Assembly (NCBI GenBank): GCA_023374045.1
Contig: CM041779.1
Location: forward strand, 145,205,485-145,269,484
Source: Limonium bicolor
Lineage: Eukaryota > Streptophyta > Magnoliopsida > Caryophyllales > Plumbaginaceae
Reading direction: 5' to 3'
DNA: 64,000 nucleotides
Shown here: positions 57,231 to 64,000 of the stretch, piece after piece
Numbering within the stretch: position 1 is the first letter of the stretch
How the letters are laid out: each line of letters begins with the position of its first letter
The notes under the pieces: model-generated
The model's database searches: none
What the model saw: the letters and a program-made list of their open reading frames with translations, nothing else
Told to the model about the DNA's origin: nothing
Position numbers and translations under genes: made by a program

Positions 57231-60200
57231 TACACTTCCCTCACATCTTGGATTAGAATACGGGGATTACTTATAGAAATAAAACTTCCTAACCAAATAC
57301 ACTTTACATCACAACCTCGGACTTAATGGTCCGGGCAACACATTCACATCCACACATAACATAACATATCCACATGATAACCTCGGACTCTTTGGTCCGG
57401 GTATCTTAACAACACTTACACATACATAAAAACCCCTTGGACTCACTGGTCTTAGGTAACATAACAACATTAGACACATAGGTCCCGATAACATAACAGT
57501 CTTTAGACACATAGGTCTTGATAACATACACTTTAGGAACTCAAGGTCAAAATAATATTCATTACACATACCACACAACATGTCATAGCATGTACAACAA
57601 TTAAAAATATCTTTTACATACACACTGTGATCCCGCAGAACCCGGTCGCGATGGACACCTTCCGTCCCCGTGCCTTTGGGAGATTAAAACAATCACTTAA
57701 ATTTAAAATTTCCTTGTGAGGTTAAGTAAGAAGACTTTAATTATGTAAAGTATCCATCAACGTTTATAAATACCAATTTAAAATCCTTTTGAAAACACAC
57801 ACAACTCCAAGTCCAACTTAAGCTCTTTGCTTCTTTTCTTAGCGTGGTTATTTGTGACCACTTATAGGGAGCTTCAAGAATCATCCAACCCTGATGTGAT
57901 CAGCATCAGTGTTGAACTATCCTTCCACTCCATTTGTGTTCGGCTTCCCTTGATCACATGCAAATCAAGTTCCACCTCCCACTTCATTTTCAAGCATCAA
58001 TTAAATCACTCATTTCCAATTTTCTATCTTTTAAATCATTCTAGTCATGATCATAACATCTCCAAGGGATAGAACTCCATCTATCAGTTATCTCCATTCA
58101 CTTTAATGCTGTTGCCTAGGGAATCTTATTCTCACTAGGTTCTATGTCGGTATCATGCCCTTTCTTGAATCACTATATAGTATATATACATATATTTTAT
58201 CAAAATACAACACACCATTTCACCTTTATACACTGTCGGGGCTTTTGTTCCCCCGGGAGTTTCTCTACTCCCCACACTTGTACTATCACACACAACTATT
58301 AACAAATACACACACTTATCACAATGGTATTCGCATCTTCTGTGCGCAATTACCACAATTAAACCATGAATGAATGTGTATGTTTACGTAACACACACAC
58401 CAATCATCAAAACAATAATATAATTTTGTGCTATGCACAATATAAGTCACATACACTACGTACACTTGTACGGTAAAATACACTAAGTAGTTTTGCGCTC
58501 TACCCCCCTTAAAAGGGATTACGCCCACGTAATCAATCACTAAACATTGGCTTATATTGTTCTGCCGTCGTGAAGTGTTTTAACTTCCACGCGGTCTATT
58601 ACACAATGGATTCTGATTAGAGGATCTTAACCATATTGGCGGTTTAGTTCCTAAACCAAGAATTCTCATTGGAGTTGTTTAAACTCTTAGTTGGTTTCGA
58701 TTCTGGCCTGTTAGGCTTCTAGGCGTTAATAATTAGCCATTCACTCACGTTCACCATGTACATTCAACACTTGAATCACTGGCTCACTAGTTTCTGCTGC
58801 GAAACTCTAATAACTGTAGAGCTTAATTGCTCCATTTGTTATTCTTACTGTATTGTACATCCCCAATTGTCACCTTCATCTTGGTAACAATGGTTTCTCA
58901 ACCGACGCACGGTATCTTTTACCCTGAGCGGATTCGGTGAGTTTCACAATTTTCCATTCACTTCTCCAATAGCTTACAGCGTAAACTACTATGTAATTCA
59001 CAATGATTGACTTGCTTCTACCGACTTACTGTCGGTTGAGATTGAGCTACTACTTAGTGTGTAGTGCTCTCTCAGCTATTTACAACATTTGGGGTATATT
59101 CCATACCGGTATTTGGCAGTTAGTGCTACTGTAGTCGCTTACTGTTAATCATGTCTCCACATTTGGTTTTGTACAAGTACTCTTTTATTGGTGTGGTCTT
59201 GCATTTCCTATGCATCGGCCATTATAACATTATTCCTCCATAATTAACATGTTTCCAATTCCTAGCTATCCCACTCGTTCATTACTGCGCAAGTGCAATA
59301 CCAAAACACTCAGTCATACAGAGTGCAGAGGCGTAAACTCTTGACAGTAAATTCCTTATGTGATTGCAGTAGGAATTCACACTGAGTTTCCTTATCACAT
59401 AGTACCGACCATTGGCTCATTGCCCAGTCTGTGTATCATCACTTGCTTGCATGTCCATTGAGTTTAACTCATAACTGGTCTTATCTGTTACATTATCGTT
59501 TAACAACACTTATACAACGGTCGCTTGTTGCGCACCGTGCTCTTACTCCCTGTATAACATCAGCTTATATCGTATCTACTGTCACCTCAACTTCCACACA
59601 TAAACTTACATTATTCACATTATAGTTCATCACTCATTTGAACGACTACTGAATGCTCCTTGAGCATCGATCATTCGAGTCACAAGCCGGCATTATTCAG
59701 CTCGGTGTTTCCCTTTATACACACATACTACTAAGCTAACTGCTCTCTATCAATAATAACATCGTCCATCCTTAACATATTTCTTAAACTTGATTCACAT
59801 AATTACCGCTCCTGCGGTGTCACAACATCGAGAGGTATCCCCACTCTTAATGCAGTGGTTCGTTTACCACTCTATTCACTTATATAACATAAACTTCTGC
59901 AATCAATCTAATTTTCATAACACATTTTATTTGTGGCTTATAAGCCTTACTGCCCTGAGCTGCGCTCATTGTAGGCTGTCCACACACATGTACTTCTTTG
60001 TACAATATTACATGGTTTCCCCTCATGGGATGCCCCTTAGGATTGTCAGTGCGTTCCCTGACAACTTATGTCTAAACTGGGTGTTAGTTTCAACCCTTAT
60101 GTTTCTGTCATGCATTTCATTCAACAATTGTTGATGCGAACACCCCTCAAGGATTGCTCCTGGGTGTTGCTACGTTATGCCATTACATTTGGCTCACACT

Positions 60201-61997
60201 TATTGGTACATTCAGTTAGCCACGCCGTTTGCGTTCTTAACTGGTTTATTATCTCCTCCTGTGAAGATCAACATTTCGTGGTAGTGTAGGTACTCATTCT
60301 GGGAATTTTCATCCCGTTCATTGCACATTAATGTGTCCACAATAGTCATTTACTTGCCATGTACAGGCTAGGTCACCGTTCCAGCTAACATGTTTTATCC
60401 CTAAGGATCCTTAAGACATATGTGATGTCTTTACATAACAGTTTGTGCCCTTCGCACTCCCTAACTCTTAAACATTTCCTTGAGAGGAATTCACTAATCC
60501 TTTTAGTCTCGTTAACTTAACTGAGTTCCTTAACTTCAACTATTCCTTGTAATCCTTAGCTCTTGTTTGATTTATACTGCTGACCGTAGACGGAGTCGAC
60601 TACTTCCCGTGTTTCGGACTCCACTCGTATCCATATGTGGGGTACCATAATGATACATTGCTACCTACCCAACTAACCCATAAGTAGGTCTGTCAGGCCC
60701 ACAAGCTCCTATCGGAGTGCGGTCGTCCCACAATTCAGTTGGTACACTCGTAGTGTCCGTCACACGCCTAGGTGAAGTATTCTGTTGTCAACTCCCTTAT
60801 ATTGTCCCGTGACAATATTCATTCCATGCTTCCCGAACTTAATCGAGGGAAAGTTTATCCATTGTTGTATCCATGTCAACTGTCCTTGGTTTTACTGGTT
60901 TGGTTTAAAAGAAGGTTGGAAAGAATTGTTGGTTTGAAAGAAAATCTGGTTTGAAAAGAAAAGGGTTTGTATAAATCTGGGTTTAAAGAAAAATTTTCAT
61001 GGTTTCACAACATCTTCTTACCTTAACCAAGTCTAGCTTCTTGCTGACTGGTGTACTTTCAATTACAGAGGTTAGGCTATCAAGCCCTTCCACGGTTACA
61101 ATGATCTCACTTAACTTCATGGTACTTCACCAAGTACTTTGTAGTGGTTATAAATTTCCCGAACAGCCCTGTTATAGCAGCACTTGCTACGGCAAGTGCG
61201 CCATGCTAACTGGCTATCGGTTTAACACATACCAGTTGTGGTATTGTTTTTACCCATATTGTCATCAGTGGCCTTGTTGGCCCTTACTGATCTCACTGCC
61301 TTGATAATAACCCTCTGGGTAACTCCTCACTGTATTCATATGGTAATTATCAACTGGGGTGTCTCCCACTCTTGGAGTCCCTCTTTACTTAGTATCGTAT
61401 CCTCTTTATAGCCCGTTCCACGCACTTGTCGTGGTTACTGAGACTTGTCTCTTGTTTGGGCACTACGTTGCAGTTCCTTTATCGGTTGGTACACCGTTGG
61501 TGTATTGTTTATCAACTGTGGTCCCGTAGACACTTGTCTCGGTTTCACTAATCCACTTCTTGCCTGTTGCACGGTTGGTGCGTTGCAAGTTGGTTTTTCT
61601 CGACTGCTTAGCATGTCGACCCAGGTTGCCGGAAATTCTATTCCTCTATACACAAGATCCTTCATTCATTGCTATGAAATGCGGTTAACATTGTTCAGAT
61701 GGAGACCGTCTCCGGGATTCCCAGTTTTCGGGATCTACCGTGTGACGGGTTCTCCGTACCTTTAGAGGTACTTAATAACAGCCAGATCGGGTATTCCCGA
61801 GTAAGAGAGGACTTCCATCTCTCTGGCGTTCTTTCCCAAGTTATCAAACAGGGATTGTGGAGGGTGGGATGGATATTGTAGGTTTCCAGTACACACTGGT
61901 AATTCCTATCTAGCGTATCTCTCACGCTATCACTCAACCCTTAACCCAAAGTACTAAAATCCTAACTCGGTACTTCCTAAGCTCGGTAATTCAGTCA
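57231..61997 (-). other. Non-coding interior of element F
   Basis: Both strands lack recognisable retroviral or host domains. Blocks near 57870, 60640-60790 and 61600-61850 match elements H or E. The rest shows no coding signal. Confidence 0.65.
58501..58534 (-). other. Second PPT-like tract plus hairpin of element F
   Basis: TACCCCCCTTAAAAGG followed by GATTACG/CGTAATC (58517-58523 with 58528-58534), ~1.3 kb from the LTR-proximal PPT. Confidence 0.75.
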
Positions 61998-62022
61998 TCA
62001 GAGCGATACTTCGCTATGATAC
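61998..62022 (-). other. PBS of element F within a hairpin
   Basis: The minus strand gives GGTATCATAGC next to the LTR, one change from the tRNA-iMet PBS. 61997-62006 pairs with 62011-62020 in 9 of 10 positions, the mismatch being the changed PBS base. Confidence 0.72.
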
Positions 62023-62023
62023 C

Positions 62024-64000
62024 TGTAACACCCCAACCACCACCGTACACTTAACAACACATTGCAGCGGAAACTCAACTCATCACATTACTTATTCCAA
62101 TGGTGTTACACGCCGTTAACCACCCACGTGGCTAACAAGGCTAATACATGTACTTTGTATCGGTCTGATGGACTGGACTCCCGAGCAACTACACGTTACA
62201 TTTGCTTCCCTTAACAACAACCCATATACTTATTACATTCCAACCGTACCGAGTATTTACAAACTAATGCCGATAACAATTTCGGTCTTACTACGCCTAC
62301 AATGCTTACGCCATTTAAATGGCTACCCATGTATAAACATCTACCCCGTCCTACTCTCGAACAGCTTCCAGCTCCTTGTAACTGAAATAGAAAGGAGAGA
62401 AAGGGTGGCCCCCAAGGGGCTCAGCACCTTTGCTGGTATGGTAATCCCGCAGCCCACATGCTACCGGGCCACGCACAACTAATTGTCATCTTAGCATGCA
62501 GTTGATTATATTTAAATCATGCATACAAGCCATAAACATACAACACATAATATTTCGCCTCAATGGGCTCAACCAATAACCAACACATCCACACTTAACC
62601 AACCATCCAATGATTCCTTAAACCCTGGAGTGGCTCTCCTCTAAAACGGAGCTACTTCCTTAACGAACGACATGTACCCATTAATCGGGTTATCCTTAAA
62701 CGCCTCTTGTCACAACTGGGATTCATTTCCATGATCCACACACTCCATATCCTACAACATACTCATTCCTCATATAACAAACAAACAAACCTTTCTTGTT
62801 TCGACGTACACATGATAACATCACCATCATTTTAAACATCCAATATGTATATATATATACCATAGCATAGCAAGGGAATTTGCATAGCATCATAACATTA
62901 CATAACACCATAAAATCGGTTCTCACAAGGAACCTTCCACCATAGTTAGTATTCATAGTGAGCCTAGAGATTATTACCAATCCCATGTTAAGCTCGTTAC
63001 CAACCTCGTTACCGTCTGGTTATATAGAACGGTTAACTTATACCCAAGGTGTGTCGGATATAGTAATCCCAAGCACACCGAAAAACATTCGTATGCCCCT
63101 GTGGCCCGACGTGAGTCAGTAATTAGCTTTGGATAAGCTAAGGGAAGGTAGAAACCAAATTGGAATACAACCTATACATACACCAAGAGAGCCGAACCGG
63201 ATATGATATCGACTCCCATCCATCACACGCGTGGCCGGAACAACCGGACTCCTCACCCCCCATTAGTACACATACACTTAATAGTAAGTAGTTAGAGATC
63301 CATTATGGAGCCTACCACATCCACACACACATACGGTATCATAACCGAGTTAAGCACACAAGGGAGGTTCACACACTTGCATACAACAACAATGTCCAAC
63401 TAACTCACACATAGCCGTGGTTAGCACGTTTCCAAGGTTTGGGCCGCCAACTCCGAATACCGATCACTCATGTGTTCCTAGTTTTGGTTAGCTAGGGTTT
63501 AAACACATATTTGAGGTTAAATGGTATCGGAGACCAAATTCGCCAAAACATAAATATATAAACTCTTACATTTTAATCTTACAAGGTGGCAAACACTCAG
63601 TAAAAAATATTGGCATACAAGCCGGTGTAATCCGGTAGGACACAGGTTGCAAGAAAACCATACCTGTCAACCGGATCCTTTACCCCACTTATGTTCCTCG
63701 AGCGATTCTCGAACAACTGTTAACATCACATGTGTTTTTATTAACATCGGGGTTTGCTTGATATTTAATGTCTAATGCTTAACTTTCCCCGTTAACTTAG
63801 TTACATAACTTTACTTTTAACTTGTTTTACTTCACATTTTGATACAACTTTTCACCCACCTAATTGCCATTTGAAACTCACCTAACATGTCCTTAACAAC
63901 CTTATAACATCATTACCTATCATTCCCATCATTACATATCATTTCATAACCTTAAACCATATTTTTGGTCCGACCGGACTTGCCGACCGGACTTACCCAA
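62024..64000 (-). repeat. Right (5') LTR of element F (partial)
   Basis: It starts TGTAACACCCCAACC and follows the left LTR through the hairpin (62115-62136), the GGCTCAGCACC block (62417) and the first hairpin-array unit (from 63972), where the window ends. Confidence 0.85.
62115..62136 (-). other. Conserved LTR-terminal hairpin (element F, right LTR)
   Basis: Same GTTAACCAC/GTGGCTAAC stem and CCAC loop as 52785-52806, 91 bp from the LTR end. Confidence 0.82.

Larger units (their letters stand above)
52693..64000 (-). mobile_element. Element F: non-autonomous LTR retrotransposon (right end outside window)
   Basis: The left LTR is 52693-57194, the interior 57195-62023 with PPT and PBS at the expected places, and the right LTR starts at 62024. 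The interior has no gag or pol, only short unrecognised ORFs. The LTR copies differ visibly more than those of element A, so F is either older or a composite of two related copies. Confidence 0.78.

Noticed and set aside
59790..60134. 114-codon plus-strand ORF in element F, and similar ORFs such as 33175-33414 and 61445-61765
   Set aside because: No motif or domain, wrong strand for the element, and related elements do not keep the frame.

Overview
The window looks like repeat-rich plant nuclear DNA, probably from a flowering plant. It contains nested LTR retrotransposons, a plant-type L1 LINE remnant and hAT-type MITEs, and I see no free-standing host gene. Most elements read on the minus strand, so in them the right-hand LTR is the 5' LTR. 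Element boundaries below come from TG...CA LTR ends, primer-binding sites (PBS), polypurine tracts (PPT) and target-site duplications (TSD).

Layout from left to right. (1) Up to 8735 lies a minus-strand Tat/Ogre-type element cut by the window edge. It has a broken gag and no pol, and a long 3' region of tandem repeats. (2) 8736-12225 is a plus-sense LTR piece truncated by element 1. (3) 12226-17431 is an AT-rich, minus-sense LTR remnant with a ~165-bp degenerate tandem array, a tRNA-like sequence and a 544-bp end block. It leads into the interior of a non-coding element 'H' (17432-17811, resuming at 32051-36464, right LTR 36465-39776). (4) Inserted into H is the best-preserved element, 'A' (17812-32045), with 3.9-kb LTRs and a perfect 5-bp TSD GTGCT. 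It carries a Ty3/gypsy gag-pol of chromovirus (Tekay/Del-like) type. (5) 39777-41511 is a LINE fragment, cut on the left by H and on the right by an LTR. (6) 41512-48477 is a 7-kb LTR of element 'E', swollen by two MITEs, followed by non-coding interior and a degraded stretch to 52692. (7) 52693-64000 is element 'F', with a left LTR, a non-coding interior and a right LTR that runs off the window.

The main discovery candidate is in element A. Between gag and protease, in sense orientation, sits an uninterrupted 220-codon ORF for an AlkB-family (plant ALKBH1-like) Fe(II)/2-oxoglutarate dioxygenase with all catalytic motifs present, while gag and pol around it carry frameshifts and stops. The AlkB block is flanked by a GT and an AG that would splice gag to pol in frame. 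A second, 82-nt GT-AG intron inside gag also joins its exons in frame.

A second theme is structured RNA. Related LTRs share a hairpin ~90-135 nt from the PBS-side LTR end, whose stem changes by compensatory and G-U pairs. PPTs are followed by covarying hairpins and occur twice per element. The LTR leaders carry arrays of ~72-bp units built on GTCCGG/GACCGA inverted repeats. These patterns were read by eye, not computed.
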